A stretch of 64,000 nt of DNA from Bog-756 sp963756515. GTDB taxonomy: Bacteria; Actinomycetota; Acidimicrobiia; Acidimicrobiales; RAAP-2. A program made the position numbers and the translations under genes. Shown here piece after piece: positions 24,909-34,315 of this stretch. Below the pieces are notes generated by a model. It was not told the origin of the DNA. It did no database searches and saw only the letters and a list, made by a program, of their open reading frames with translations. Position 1 is the first letter of the stretch. Every line of letters starts with the position of its first letter. The DNA lies in NCBI GenBank assembly GCA_963756515.1, contig CAVWNV010000003.1, forward strand, positions 186,001 through 250,000, given 5' to 3'.

Positions 24909-27286
24909 CCCCAGCGGCTCTCGACGCGCCGGTAGTGCTCGATCTCCAAGCGGTCCAGTCCCCCACCTACCGGGAGCGCGGTGTGGCCCGCTACGCCCTC
25001 GACTTCGCCGCCGCCCTGGCCCGCACGGCGCCCGATCTCCTCGATCAGGTGTTGGTGCGGCCGGACCTTCCACCCATCTCCGGCCACGATCCGGTGTTGG
25101 ACGGCGTGTTGACCTCGTCCCCGAGGTGGGACCGGGCCGGAGGCGTGTTCCACGCCCTCTCGCCGTTCGACATCGCGACCCCGGTGCGCGAGGTCTGGCC
25201 CCGGGAGGCGTCCAGGTCCGGCCGCCGTTTGGTGGTCACCGTCTATGACCTGATCCCCGAGCTCTTTCCCGACACCTACCTGACCGATCCCGGGATGCGG
25301 CGCAGGTACCGGGCGAGACGGGAGCTCATTCGGGCCGCCGACCGGGTCATGACCCTGTCCCGATCGGCCGCCGACGACGTGGCCGACCGGCTCGGCATCC
25401 CCGACCACCGACTGACCGTGGTCGGGGCGGCCTGCTCGGAGGCCTTCTCGCCCGGGGCCGGCGACGGGCGCGACCTGGCCGTGGCCCGGTCCCTCCTCCC
25501 CGGGCTCGGCCGGTACCCCGTGGTGTACAACGGCGCCGTCGAGCCCCGCAAGAACATGGAGGCCCTGGTCAAGGCGTTCGCGCACCTACCGGCGGCGGTG
25601 CGTCGGGAGCGCCAGCTGGTACTGGTGTGCCGGCTCGAGCCCCTGGAGCGGCACCACTATGAGGTGCTGGGCCGGAACCTGGGCCTGGCCCAGGACGACC
25701 TGCTGCTCACCGGACAGGTCTCCGACGCGGCGTTGGTCCACCTCTACCGGAGCGCCGAGCTGGTCGTGTTCCCGTCCCTGTACGAAGGCTACGGACTGCC
25801 GGTGGCGGAGGCCATGGCCTGCGGGGCCCCGGTGGTGGCGTCCGGTACCTCCTCGCTGGCGGAGTTGGTGGAGCCCGAGGCCACCTTCGACCCCCACGAC
25901 ACCGACGATCTCACCCGGGCCATCGAGCGCGGTCTCGTCGACCACCCCTTCCGCCAACGGCTCCTCCGATGGTCGGCCCGGACCCGCCCGACCTGGACCG
26001 AGGTGGCCGACCGGGCCGCCGCGGCCTACCGGAGCATGGCCTTCGACCGGGAGCACACCGGCTGGCGACGACCGGCAGCCTGGCGACGTCGGCCGGCGCT
26101 GGCACTGGTCACCCCTTGGCCACCGGCGGCCACCGGGGTGGCCTCCTACTCGCGCCGCCTGACGGATGCCCTGTCGTCCTCCGTGGACGTGGAGCTGTTC
26201 GTCGACGGGGACACCCCCTCCGATCCCGGCCACCTCGACGGGCTCGACTCCTACCCGGCCTGGGCCCTCCCGCACGTCGACGCCGTCCGCGGTGGGTATG
26301 ACGCCGTGGTCGCCTGCATAGGGAACAGTGAGCACCACACCGGCGCCCTCCGGCTGCTGCGGGTCGATGGCGTTCGGGCCGTCGTACTGGCCCACGACGT
26401 GCGGTTGAACGGTCTGTATCGACACGGCGGGGCCCGGGGGGCGGTGCCCGAGGGCACGGTGGCGGCGGTGAAGGCGCTCTACCCCGAAGCCACCGACGAG
26501 TGGTTCAGGGACGGCTGGCTGCAGCCGGCTGAAGCCGAGGCCCACAACGTGTTCATGGCCCGGGAGTTGATCGGACTGTCCGAGGGCTTCATCGTCACCT
26601 CGACCGTGGCCGCCGAACTGGCCGTGCTCGACGCCCGGCCCGAGGACCGGGACCGCGTCCTCGTCTGCCCCTATGCCTACCCTCAGGCCGTAGGGCGCGG
26701 GGACGCCACCGAGGAGCCCGGGCTGATCTGCACGTTCGGGCTGGTGAACAGCGTCAAGCTGCCCGAGCTGTTGTTGGCCTCGTTCGCCCTGGTGCGCCGG
26801 TCGCAGTCCTCGAGCCGTCTCGTCTTCGTCGGCCCCATCGATCCGTCCCTGCTGGACGAGTACCGGCTGGCGGCGGCGGAACTGGGAGTGGAGGAGTCGG
26901 TGTCCTTCACCGGCGAGGTGGACGATGCCGAGTACGAGCGGTGGTTGGGCCGGGCCTCGGTGGCCGTCCAGCTACGGGCCGCGACCAACGGTGAGACCTC
27001 GGGGGCTGTGGCCGACTGCCTGGCCCACGGTGTGACCACGGTCGTGACCGACATCGGCCCCGCCCGCCTCCTCCCCGACTTCGTGGCCAAGGTGCCGGTG
27101 GACGCCGCTCCCGAGACGCTGGCCCGGACGGTCCTGGAGCTGCTCGGGGATGCCGGGGACCGCGCCACCCGAGCCGGCGAAGGCCTGGCCTTCGTGGCCG
27201 ACATGGGCTTCGACCGTGGGGCCCGGGATCTGTTGGCCGCGGTGCTGCCCGTACCGCCGTGGGTCACCGGGCCGGACCGGCCGTGA
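24905..27286 (+). CDS. Double-domain family 4 glycosyltransferase
   Basis: A 793-residue cytosolic protein made of two GT-B glycosyltransferase units. Unit 1 (about 10-370) has YNGAVEPRKNMEALV and the GT4 donor-site signature EGYGLPVAEAMACGAPVV near residue 294. Unit 2 (about 395-785) has its own acceptor half (ATGVASYSRRLTDAL) and a degenerate donor half, NGETSGAVADCLAHG, where the usual E(x)7E is altered. Similar two-unit enzymes build O-antigen or capsule repeats by adding two sugars. It starts with TTG overlapping the coiled-coil gene and overlaps the next GT4 by GTGA, so the genes are translated as a unit. Confidence 0.9.
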   Translation: MTPAALDAPVVLDLQAVQSPTYRERGVARYALDFAAALARTAPDLLDQVLVRPDLPPISGHDPVLDGVLTSSPRWDRAGGVFHALSPFDIATPVREVWPREASRSGRRLVVTVYDLIPELFPDTYLTDPGMRRRYRARRELIRAADRVMTLSRSAADDVADRLGIPDHRLTVVGAACSEAFSPGAGDGRDLAVARSLLPGLGRYPVVYNGAVEPRKNMEALVKAFAHLPAAVRRERQLVLVCRLEPLERHHYEVLGRNLGLAQDDLLLTGQVSDAALVHLYRSAELVVFPSLYEGYGLPVAEAMACGAPVVASGTSSLAELVEPEATFDPHDTDDLTRAIERGLVDHPFRQRLLRWSARTRPTWTEVADRAAAAYRSMAFDREHTGWRRPAAWRRRPALALVTPWPPAATGVASYSRRLTDALSSSVDVELFVDGDTPSDPGHLDGLDSYPAWALPHVDAVRGGYDAVVACIGNSEHHTGALRLLRVDGVRAVVLAHDVRLNGLYRHGGARGAVPEGTVAAVKALYPEATDEWFRDGWLQPAEAEAHNVFMARELIGLSEGFIVTSTVAAELAVLDARPEDRDRVLVCPYAYPQAVGRGDATEEPGLICTFGLVNSVKLPELLLASFALVRRSQSSSRLVFVGPIDPSLLDEYRLAAAELGVEESVSFTGEVDDAEYERWLGRASVAVQLRAATNGETSGAVADCLAHGVTTVVTDIGPARLLPDFVAKVPVDAAPETLARTVLELLGDAGDRATRAGEGLAFVADMGFDRGARDLLAAVLPVPPWVTGPDRP

Positions 27287-28755
27287 GCCGCTCGGTGGGT
27301 CCGACGCTGTCGGCGGTCCAGCTCCACGACGAGGTGGCCGCTCTGGTGGCGGAACGCCGGAGCCGCGCCGCCTACGCCCCCGGACTGGAGGACGGTCTGG
27401 ATGCCCACGGTCGGACCATGGTGGCGGTACGCGGGGGACCCGGAGGTGGACGCCACCTTCGCCCCCGCCGGGGTGGGCTGGCCGGGGTGGGCCGGCGCCT
27501 CCTCGACCGCCGGCGACGGGACCCGACACCCGACACGGATCCGGGTCCTCCGCTCCGGATCCTCTTCGTCGTCCAGCGCTACGGCGCCGAGGTGGCCGGC
27601 GGTGCCGAGCTCCTCTGCCGCCAGTTCGCCGTCGGCCTGGCCCGTCGCGGCCACCGGGTGGATGTGGTCACGAGTCGGGCCCAGAGCGCCCACGACTGGG
27701 CCGATGTCTATCCGCCCGGCCGGACCGAACTGGACGGGGTGACCGTCCACCGCCTCTCTGTATCCGCTCCCCGCGACCGCGTGGCCTTCGAAGCCAAGAC
27801 GATGGCCGTCCTGTGGAGCGGCGTCCTGCCCCCACCGAACGAGCAGGCCGCCTGGCGGCAACTGCAAGGTCCCGACCTGCCCGACCTGCTCCCCTGGTTG
27901 GCCGACCGGTCGAAGGAGTTCGACGTGGCCGCCCACATCTCGTACCTCTACACGCCGACCTGGGCCGGTCTGCCCGTCACCGCCGGTCTGGTGCCCACCG
28001 TCCTCCATGCCACGGCCCACGACGAGCCGGCCTTCTGGCTGCCGGTCTTCGACGATCTCTTCGATCGACCCACCGAGTACGCCTGGTCCACCGAGGAGGA
28101 GCGGGACCTCCTGATACGGCGGGGTGCCCCCCGACGGGGAGCGGTCGTCGGCATCGGCGTGGACCTCGACACCACCGGAGACGGGGACCGATTCCGGGCC
28201 CGGGCGGCCCTGGGCGACCGGCCGTACCTGGCCTTCGTGGGCCGGGTCGAGGCCGGCAAGGGCTCCGAGGAGCTCATCGAGTTCTTCGTCACCTACAAGG
28301 ACAGGAACCCGGGCCCGCTGGCCCTGGTCTTCGTGGGTCCGGCCGAAGAGCGTCGCCCGCATCCCGACATCGTCTACACGGGCTTCGTGGACGACCAGAC
28401 CCGGACCGATGCCCTGGCCGGTGCGCTGGCCCTGGCCCAGCCCTCGTTCTTCGAGAGCTTCTCCATGGTTCTGAGCGAGGCATGGGCACAACGGCGACCG
28501 GTGCTGGCCCAGGGGCGCACCGACGTGCTCGTCGGCCAGGTCCGTCGGAGCGGAGGCGGTCTGTTCTACGCCGGATTCGCCGAGTTCGAGGCGGCGTTGG
28601 ACCTGTTGATGTCGCGGCAGGGCCTGGCCGACTCCCTGGGGCGGTCCGGACGTGCCTACGTCGAGGACCAGTACCGATGGGACGTCGTCCTGTCCCGATA
28701 CGAAGCCCTCCTCCGCCGGGCCATCGGATCACGCACGGCGAGGCGGTCCGGGTGA
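27283..28755 (+). CDS. Family 4 glycosyltransferase
   Basis: A 490-residue GT-B enzyme. Residues 1-85 are a variable, arginine-rich region with no recognised motif. The Rossmann acceptor domain begins at RILFVVQRYGAEVAGGAELL, and the donor domain has LAFVGRVEAGKGSEELI and FFESFSMVLSEAWAQRRPV with the GT4 E(x)7E pair. The start is taken as GTG at 27283, overlapping the previous stop. The N-terminal segment around 27400-27540 has weaker coding bias, so a small local reading-frame error there cannot be excluded. Probably a polysaccharide or glycolipid sugar transferase. Confidence 0.88.
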   Translation: MSRSVGPTLSAVQLHDEVAALVAERRSRAAYAPGLEDGLDAHGRTMVAVRGGPGGGRHLRPRRGGLAGVGRRLLDRRRRDPTPDTDPGPPLRILFVVQRYGAEVAGGAELLCRQFAVGLARRGHRVDVVTSRAQSAHDWADVYPPGRTELDGVTVHRLSVSAPRDRVAFEAKTMAVLWSGVLPPPNEQAAWRQLQGPDLPDLLPWLADRSKEFDVAAHISYLYTPTWAGLPVTAGLVPTVLHATAHDEPAFWLPVFDDLFDRPTEYAWSTEEERDLLIRRGAPRRGAVVGIGVDLDTTGDGDRFRARAALGDRPYLAFVGRVEAGKGSEELIEFFVTYKDRNPGPLALVFVGPAEERRPHPDIVYTGFVDDQTRTDALAGALALAQPSFFESFSMVLSEAWAQRRPVLAQGRTDVLVGQVRRSGGGLFYAGFAEFEAALDLLMSRQGLADSLGRSGRAYVEDQYRWDVVLSRYEALLRRAIGSRTARRSG

Positions 28756-30233
28756 GCGACGTCTCCACCCTCGACACCGCCGCCGACCTCGACGAACCGG
28801 TGTCGGGCAACTGGATCATCTCGTCGCTGCTGGCCGTGGTGGTGTTCGCCATCGACGTGGCCAGTCCCAGCGGCGTGACGGCCGACTCCGTCCGGGCCGT
28901 CAGCGTGGCCGTGGCCCTGGTCCACTACCACACCCTCAGTCTGAACCGGCTCCAGCCGCTGCCCGACTCCACCTACGCCCTCGACATCGTCCACGGCCAC
29001 GTCTATCCGCTGTTCCCCTGGGCCGTCTCGTTGTTCGCGGTGCCCTGGGTCATCGGCTACGACGCCCTGCACAAGCTCGGTATCGGCGAGGGAAGCGTCG
29101 CCATGGTCCACTCGCAACACGACTGGGGACTGCAGGTCGTGTCGATGTCCGCCGTGGTGGCCGCGACCACGGTGGTGGTGTACTTCATCGCGCTCCGGGT
29201 CCTGCGCCTGCATCCGCCGGCGCGCCGGCGGCGTTGGGCCCTGTTGGTGGCGATGGCCTTCGCTCTGGCCACTCCGGCCTGGTCCACGGCCAGCCGTTCC
29301 ATGTGGCAGCACGGTCCGTCGATGCTGTGCATCTCGATCGGTCTGCTCCTCGCCCTCCGCGCCCAGGCCGGCCAGCGGGGTTGGATGGGGATGGGGGCGG
29401 CCTTCGCCGCCGGGTACGCCATGCGACCCACCGACTCCATCGTCATCATGGTCATCGCGGTGTGGATGGTCGTCGCCCAGCGTCGCCACCTGCTGGCAGC
29501 GGTGGCCGGAGCCGTCCCGCCCCTGGCCATCCTGGTGGCGGTCAACCTGTCCACGTATCACCAACCACTCAGCCCGTACTTCACGGGAGGCCAGTCGTTC
29601 GATGTCTCCGGGACGATGGCCGTGGCTCTGGCCGGAAACCTGGTGAGCCCGGCCCGGGGCCTCTTGATCTTCTGCCCCCTCGTGGTGCTGTCCGTCGTCG
29701 GGATCGTCGTGCGATGGCGGGCCGGGGAGCTCGACGCGTTCTGGAAGGCACTCGCCGTCATCCCGGTCCTGCACTGGATCGTCATCTCGGCCTTCAAGCA
29801 CTGGTGGGGTGGCGACTCCTACGGCCCCCGCTTCTTCACCGACCTCATGCCGGTCTTCGTGGTCCTGGCTCTCCCGGCCGTCGAGGTCCTGGCCCGCTGG
29901 TTGACACCCTCCCCCCCTCCGACGACCCCGGTCGCCGAGGTCGTCCCCCCGACGCCGTCGCGGCGGTGGCGCAGGCTGCTGGTGGCACTGGCCATCGTGG
30001 CTCTGGTGTGGAGTGTGGGCGTCGAGGCCCAGGGGGCGATCCTGCGCTCGGCCTGGTGCTGGAACAACGAACCCACCGACGTGGACACCCACCCGTCCAA
30101 GTTGTGGGACTGGAGCGATCCCCAGTTCGCCCGCGGGATCCGCACCGTCATCTGGGGACCCGACCGCGGCTCGGAATTCGTCCGCGACGGTGTGGATCTC
30201 ATCGGCTGCCCGTCGGAGCCGGTGCGTCCCTGA
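28752..30233 (+). CDS. Polytopic membrane protein, probable lipid-linked glycosyltransferase (GT-C-like)
   Basis: A 493-residue protein with about ten to eleven membrane helices and a C-terminal tail of 70 residues. The first large extracytoplasmic loop contains DIVHGHVYPLFPW, and a later loop FKHWWGGDSYGPRFFTDLMP is the recurrent motif of a family of actinobacterial membrane glycosyltransferase-like proteins. No classical DD/DE loop 1 of GT39 is obvious. The start is GTG overlapping the GT4 stop as GTGA. It would transfer sugars from a polyprenyl donor on the outer face of the membrane; this is inferred from topology and context. Confidence 0.82.
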   Translation: MSDVSTLDTAADLDEPVSGNWIISSLLAVVVFAIDVASPSGVTADSVRAVSVAVALVHYHTLSLNRLQPLPDSTYALDIVHGHVYPLFPWAVSLFAVPWVIGYDALHKLGIGEGSVAMVHSQHDWGLQVVSMSAVVAATTVVVYFIALRVLRLHPPARRRRWALLVAMAFALATPAWSTASRSMWQHGPSMLCISIGLLLALRAQAGQRGWMGMGAAFAAGYAMRPTDSIVIMVIAVWMVVAQRRHLLAAVAGAVPPLAILVAVNLSTYHQPLSPYFTGGQSFDVSGTMAVALAGNLVSPARGLLIFCPLVVLSVVGIVVRWRAGELDAFWKALAVIPVLHWIVISAFKHWWGGDSYGPRFFTDLMPVFVVLALPAVEVLARWLTPSPPPTTPVAEVVPPTPSRRWRRLLVALAIVALVWSVGVEAQGAILRSAWCWNNEPTDVDTHPSKLWDWSDPQFARGIRTVIWGPDRGSEFVRDGVDLIGCPSEPVRP

Positions 30234-30283
30234 GCGGAACCGCCCCTACTGACGCGGCCGGGCGAGGCCGGGCGGCGACACCG

Positions 30284-31204
30284 TCAACGGCCTCGCACCA
30301 TCACCCGGGAGATCCGGTGGTCGCCTCCCTTCACCAGGACGACATCGGCTTCGGCGCGGGTCGGTGCCACGTTGCGGCGCAGATTGACCAGGTTGATCTC
30401 GGACCACGAGGACTCGGCCACCTGGCTGGCCTGATCGTCGGAGAGGGAGGCGAACCAGCGGCTGAAGTCGGTCGGAGTGCCGTCCCGGTCGTCCCGGAGC
30501 GCCAGTAGGCGCCGGCGGTGCCATCCGGCCACGTCCTGTTCGGCGGCGTCGATGTAGATGGCCATGTCCGGACGGACCGAGGCCGGATCCTGGCGCCACT
30601 GCACATCGACCGGAAGATGCTGGAGCACGGTAAGCCCTTCGACCAGCAGCACGTCAGGCCGGCAGATGCGCTGCACCGCGCCGGGGAGCACGTCATAGGC
30701 CCGGTGGTCGTAGACCGGCACCTCCACCACGGCCTGGCCCGACCTGACGGCCGCGACGGCACCGATCAGAGCCCCGTGGTCGAAGGTCTCGGGGAAGCCC
30801 TTGCGTCCGAGGAGGCCGCGCTCCTCCAGTACGTGGTTCGGGTACAGGAAGGCGTCCGTGCCCAGGATGTCGACCGAGGGGAAGGGGGCGTTCCGCCGGA
30901 GCACCTCGGCCAGGATACGGGCGATGGTGCTCTTGCCCGAGGCGACGCTACCCGTGATCCCGACGAGCGAGGTCACCCCCTCATGGCCCACGGACAACCG
31001 CTCGGCGATGAGCTGAGCGAGCGGGACGAAGACCGCGGTCACCTGGCCCTCGTCGACCGGCCCGCCCTCGGACACCGAGCGGACCAGGTCCCGGTCGGAC
31101 CAACGCTCGTCAGCCCGCTCCAAGAGCGATGCCAACTGCTCCGTCGACAGCGTCTCGAACCCGTCCTCGGACCACGGTCGATCGGCCGGGTGGGTGGGGG
31201 TCAC
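30284..31204 (-). CDS. coaA: Pantothenate kinase, type I
   Basis: A 306-residue P-loop kinase that phosphorylates pantothenate, the first and regulated step of CoA synthesis. It has the type-I landmarks: an N-terminal LSTEQLASLLERADE helix in place of the longer E. coli leader, VGITGSVASGKST (residues 82-93), DAFLYPNHVLEERGLLGRKGFPE, PVYDHRAYDV and LLVEGLTVLQ. The start is GTG at 31204, overlapping the upstream membrane glycosyltransferase as GTGA, an unexpected operon partner. It converges on the glycan operon. Confidence 0.95.
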   Translation of the reverse strand: MTPTHPADRPWSEDGFETLSTEQLASLLERADERWSDRDLVRSVSEGGPVDEGQVTAVFVPLAQLIAERLSVGHEGVTSLVGITGSVASGKSTIARILAEVLRRNAPFPSVDILGTDAFLYPNHVLEERGLLGRKGFPETFDHGALIGAVAAVRSGQAVVEVPVYDHRAYDVLPGAVQRICRPDVLLVEGLTVLQHLPVDVQWRQDPASVRPDMAIYIDAAEQDVAGWHRRRLLALRDDRDGTPTDFSRWFASLSDDQASQVAESSWSEINLVNLRRNVAPTRAEADVVLVKGGDHRISRVMVRGR

Positions 31205-32607
31205 GACTCGGGTGCCGGGCGGCCCTGGCTGTGCCGACCCGAACCTCCGAGCGAGCGGAGCGAGCGTCCGATCCAGCGGGCCGAGACAACGATGGCGGGC
31301 GCCGCCAACACCACCAGGCAGACCTCGAAGGGGGCTCGGAACCGGACCGTCCCGTAGTAAAGGGCGCTGACCAGTGTCAGCACCCCGGCGGGGACCAACA
31401 GGAACCACTGGCGGAGGCGTCGTCGTCGCAAGGCCACGATGCCGGCCACGGCGAAGGGTAGGAGCGCGTAGTAGACGATCAGTCCGGCTCGCGCCGCGGG
31501 GACGGGGCGCCCCTCGTTGACGTCGATATTGACCATCTGCAGCGGCTCGTAGAAGTCCCAGAGGCGGCCGACCCGGGCCAGGACCACGATGGGGAGCCGC
31601 CCGGTATGGTGCTCGGCGTACTGGATGGCGGCATGCTGGAGGCGGTCGGACTTCACCGATTCGTCATCGGCGTTGATGCCGGCCACGCAGTCGATGTGCC
31701 ACGCACCGATTCCCTGACCGCGGTAGGCCTCCGGGCAGTTGGAGCCGAGCAGCGCCAGTCCGTCACCGGTCGAGATGTAGGTGGGGTCCTTGAAGGTGAC
31801 CATGTTGCGCCCGACCCAGGGGGCCAGGACCACCAGCGTGGCCAGTACGGCCACGGCGGCCAGGCCAAACCGACGCGGCACGGTGGTCCGGCGGGCGGTC
31901 AGGGCCGCCGGTACCAGCAGGAACGGCACGAAGAGGATGAGCTCGGCCCGGACCAGGGCCTCGACGCCACAGGCCACGCCGAGCAGTACCGCGCCCCACC
32001 AGCTCGGTGAGCGAACCAGCCGGACCACCGCCAGCAGGATCAGGGCCATCATGAGCATGGCCAGGGTCTCGGACATCAGGATGCCGTTCGGAATCCAGAA
32101 ATTCGGGTACAGGGCGGCCAGCGCGGCGGCGGCGATGCCCACCCACGGTCCGGCCACGGCCCGGCCCAGGAGCCCGACGAAGAGGACCACCGCGGCTCCG
32201 AGCACGGCCATGGTCAGGCGTTGGATGACGTCGTCCTTGTGGACCCCGGTCAGGATGGTGACCAGACCGAGCACCAACGTGGTCATGGGCGGATGGGCGG
32301 CAGTCGGCGCGGTGCCGAAGGGCGTGCGGAAGAACTGTCCCTGGGCCAGGCCGTTGGCGGTGACGCCGTACCACAGGGCGTCGTAGACCTTGCTGTTCTC
32401 GTGCCGCGTTACCAGCAGCACGTAACCGACGCGGAATCCCAGACCGAACAGGGTGATCCCGACCAGCGTCGTCCAGAAGGGGCGGGTCCGCATCGACCCG
32501 CCCACAGAAGGTGCGGCCGGTTCGGGATCCGCTCCTTCGGTGACGTCCGTGCTCGCCGTGACCGACTGGAAGGCTCCGACCGCCGGTGCCGCGTCGGTCG
32601 GACTCAC
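31201..32607 (-). CDS. GT39/ArnT-like membrane glycosyltransferase
   Basis: A 468-residue polytopic protein. After a Pro/Ala/Ser-rich 38-residue leader comes TM1 (FWTTLVGITLFGLGFRVGYV) and a first extracytoplasmic loop with ENSKVYDALWYGVTANGLAQG, which carries the acidic residue expected of GT-C enzymes. Further on are HPPMTTLVLG and LYPNFWIPNGILMSE, typical of dolichyl-phosphate-mannose protein mannosyltransferase relatives. The GTG at 32607 is chosen; ATG at 32493 (MRTRPFW) would drop the leader. It lies in tandem with coaA and near the glycan block, so a cell-envelope role is likely. Confidence 0.85.
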   Translation of the reverse strand: MSPTDAAPAVGAFQSVTASTDVTEGADPEPAAPSVGGSMRTRPFWTTLVGITLFGLGFRVGYVLLVTRHENSKVYDALWYGVTANGLAQGQFFRTPFGTAPTAAHPPMTTLVLGLVTILTGVHKDDVIQRLTMAVLGAAVVLFVGLLGRAVAGPWVGIAAAALAALYPNFWIPNGILMSETLAMLMMALILLAVVRLVRSPSWWGAVLLGVACGVEALVRAELILFVPFLLVPAALTARRTTVPRRFGLAAVAVLATLVVLAPWVGRNMVTFKDPTYISTGDGLALLGSNCPEAYRGQGIGAWHIDCVAGINADDESVKSDRLQHAAIQYAEHHTGRLPIVVLARVGRLWDFYEPLQMVNIDVNEGRPVPAARAGLIVYYALLPFAVAGIVALRRRRLRQWFLLVPAGVLTLVSALYYGTVRFRAPFEVCLVVLAAPAIVVSARWIGRSLRSLGGSGRHSQGRPAPES

Positions 32608-32736
32608 GCCGGGACGCGACCCGACAGCGGGAGCCGGTCGGGAGCTGAAATCATGGGCGCAGCGTACGCCGTGGTCTCCCCGGCCGCTGATGGTCCCGAT
32701 CGCGGGGACCCGGCCCGTGTGGGGCAGGATGGTCCG

Positions 32737-33684
32737 ATGGCCCACGATCGCAAATTCCGATTCGCAGCACAGCTCAGCACCACACCGGAGGGAACCGGAG
32801 TGTCGTGGGCCGACCAGGCCCGGAGGGCCGAGGACCTGGGTTATTCGGCGTTGCTCATGCCCGACCATTTCGGCGATCAGCTGGCTCCGGTTCCGGCTCT
32901 CGCCGCCGTCTCGGCCGCCACCACGACGTTGCGCATGGGGTCGTTGGTCTTCGGCAACGACTACCGGCACCCAGTGGTACTGGCCAAGGAGGCCGCCTCG
33001 TTGGACGTTCTCAGCGGAGGTCGCTTCGAACTCAGCCTCGGGGCCGGGTGGATGCGCACGGACTACGAGGAGGCCGGGATCGCCTACGACGCACCCCGGG
33101 TACGGGTGGAACGGTTCGAGGAGGCCGTCCATGTGATCCAAGGACTGTTGCGCACCGACGGTGCGTTCACCTTCGACGGCGAGTACTACCACGTCCACGA
33201 GCACACCCTCTACCCGCGACCGGTCCAACAGCCCGGCCCTCCACTCATCATCGGAGGTGGGGGGAAGCGGGTGCTCACCTTCGCGGCCCGACACGCCGAC
33301 ATCGTGAGCATCAACGTCAATCTCCGCGAAGGTACCGGCGGACCGGAGACGGCGCCGGACGCGTCGCCCGACCGCACCCGCCAGAAGGTGGAATGGGTCA
33401 AAGAGGCGGCCGGAGAGCGCTACGACGACCTCGAGCTCAACGCCCTCATCGGCTTCGTGATGATCACCGACGATGCGGCCGGGATCGCCACGGCCATGGC
33501 TCCCCATTTCGGCGTCGAGCCCGCCGACGCCCTCCACGTGCCCCTGGCGCTCCTCGGCACGCTCGACGAGATGGTCACCGAGTTGGAGTGGCGACGTCAG
33601 GAGTACGGCATCTCCTACTGGTCGATCGAAGCCGACAGCTGGGAGGCACTGGGTCCTGTGGTGTCCGCACTGTCCGGCACCTGA
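32737..33684 (+). CDS. LLM-class F420-dependent oxidoreductase
   Basis: A 315-residue luciferase-like TIM-barrel protein. Features are RFAAQLSTTPEG at the first strand, YSALLMPDHFGDQLAP, LRMGSLVFGNDYRHPVVLAKEAASLDVLSGGRFELSLGAGW, split over two strands, and IIGGGGKRVLTFAARHADIVS. The pattern fits the actinobacterial MSMEG_2516-like subfamily (TIGR03621), which is thought to use reduced F420. Substrate unknown. The ATG at 32737 has only a weak AGGA upstream. It is divergent from the GT39-like gene and converges on a small gene. Confidence 0.9.
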   Translation: MAHDRKFRFAAQLSTTPEGTGVSWADQARRAEDLGYSALLMPDHFGDQLAPVPALAAVSAATTTLRMGSLVFGNDYRHPVVLAKEAASLDVLSGGRFELSLGAGWMRTDYEEAGIAYDAPRVRVERFEEAVHVIQGLLRTDGAFTFDGEYYHVHEHTLYPRPVQQPGPPLIIGGGGKRVLTFAARHADIVSINVNLREGTGGPETAPDASPDRTRQKVEWVKEAAGERYDDLELNALIGFVMITDDAAGIATAMAPHFGVEPADALHVPLALLGTLDEMVTELEWRRQEYGISYWSIEADSWEALGPVVSALSGT

Positions 33685-33697
33685 TCCAGACCCGTGG

Positions 33698-33874
33698 TCA
33701 GGACTCGACTGGCTGCGGGGTCCACGGGTCGGCTTCGCCGACGACCTCGAGATTGAAGACGGGCTGCGCGTCTCGACCGAGCGACCGTTCGATGTGCTCG
33801 GCCTGCGCTCGCATCAAAGTGACCAGCTCGCGGTTGCTCATGGACCGGACTTCGTCATCCGTCGGGTACTCCAT
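33698..33874 (-). CDS. 58-residue acidic protein of unknown function
   Basis: A small protein beginning MEYPTDDEVRSMSNRELVTL, predicted mainly helical in the first 36 residues, then a short extended tail ending in PQPVES. The ATG at 33874 has an excellent GGAGGTG six bases upstream, which is the main reason to accept it over a longer in-frame start at 34051. It diverges from the first 55-residue zinc-ribbon gene across 175 bp and ends 13 bp from the F420-type oxidoreductase. No family recognised. Confidence 0.7.
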   Translation of the reverse strand: MEYPTDDEVRSMSNRELVTLMRAQAEHIERSLGRDAQPVFNLEVVGEADPWTPQPVES

Positions 33875-34049
33875 TACTACACCTCCGCCTCGAGCCCCCG
33901 CGGTACGATCCTGCCCCGAACGGACCCGAGGTGCAACGGCGTCGCCCGGTGCCGGCCTCGATCCCTCTGGCAGAGCCCGCGGCCCGTCGGTAGTCTGACC
34001 CGAGACCGGCATGGGTACCGGAGATACGTCACCCTCGGAGGGCGTCGAC

Positions 34050-34217
34050 ATGCATGACTCTCAGGCACCTCGACACTGTCCGTCCTGCGGTTCGGCCGAG
34101 GTCCCCACCCTGGTCGTCAGGGGATCCGGCTCGGCCCCTGACGGCGTGAGCCTCCGGTGCCGCTCCTGTGACCGAGAGTGGTCGGAAGCCCGGGCCGACC
34201 GCCTCCGCGCCTCGTAG
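34050..34217 (+). CDS. 55-residue zinc-ribbon protein (copy A)
   Basis: A tiny protein with a single zinc ribbon: CPSC at residues 10-13 and CRSC at 37-40. It is related over its full length, without gaps, to the 55-residue protein encoded on the opposite strand at 34743-34910, with 24 of 55 identical positions including PTL, all four cysteines, the Trp-Ser after the second knuckle and the C-terminal Ala-Ser. GGAGGG lies seven bases before the ATG. Probably a nucleic-acid or protein-binding accessory factor; no named family is recognised. Confidence 0.75.
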   Translation: MHDSQAPRHCPSCGSAEVPTLVVRGSGSAPDGVSLRCRSCDREWSEARADRLRAS

Positions 34218-34315
34218 ACGGGCACGCTGACGGTAGGCGTCATGCCCGATCGGAAGGGCCGGGGTGGCGTGGGGTGGCGGCCGTTACGATGGAGGTCGAC
34301 GCCCGAGGAGGTGCG

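Noticed and set aside
27400..27540. A frameshift in the N-terminal part of the second GT4 gene
   Set aside because: Codon bias is weak there, but no alternative frame shows a recognisable GT motif, so the single frame was kept.
27150..30233. A single 1027-codon frame covering the second GT4 gene and the membrane protein
   Set aside because: Its first half is a shadow of the GT4 gene in another frame; the real protein starts at GTG 28752 in a GTGA overlap.
31204..33537. Apparent 778-residue version of the GT39-like protein
   Set aside because: The upstream part overlaps the F420-type oxidoreductase on the opposite strand and has no membrane or domain signal; the start was placed at 32607.
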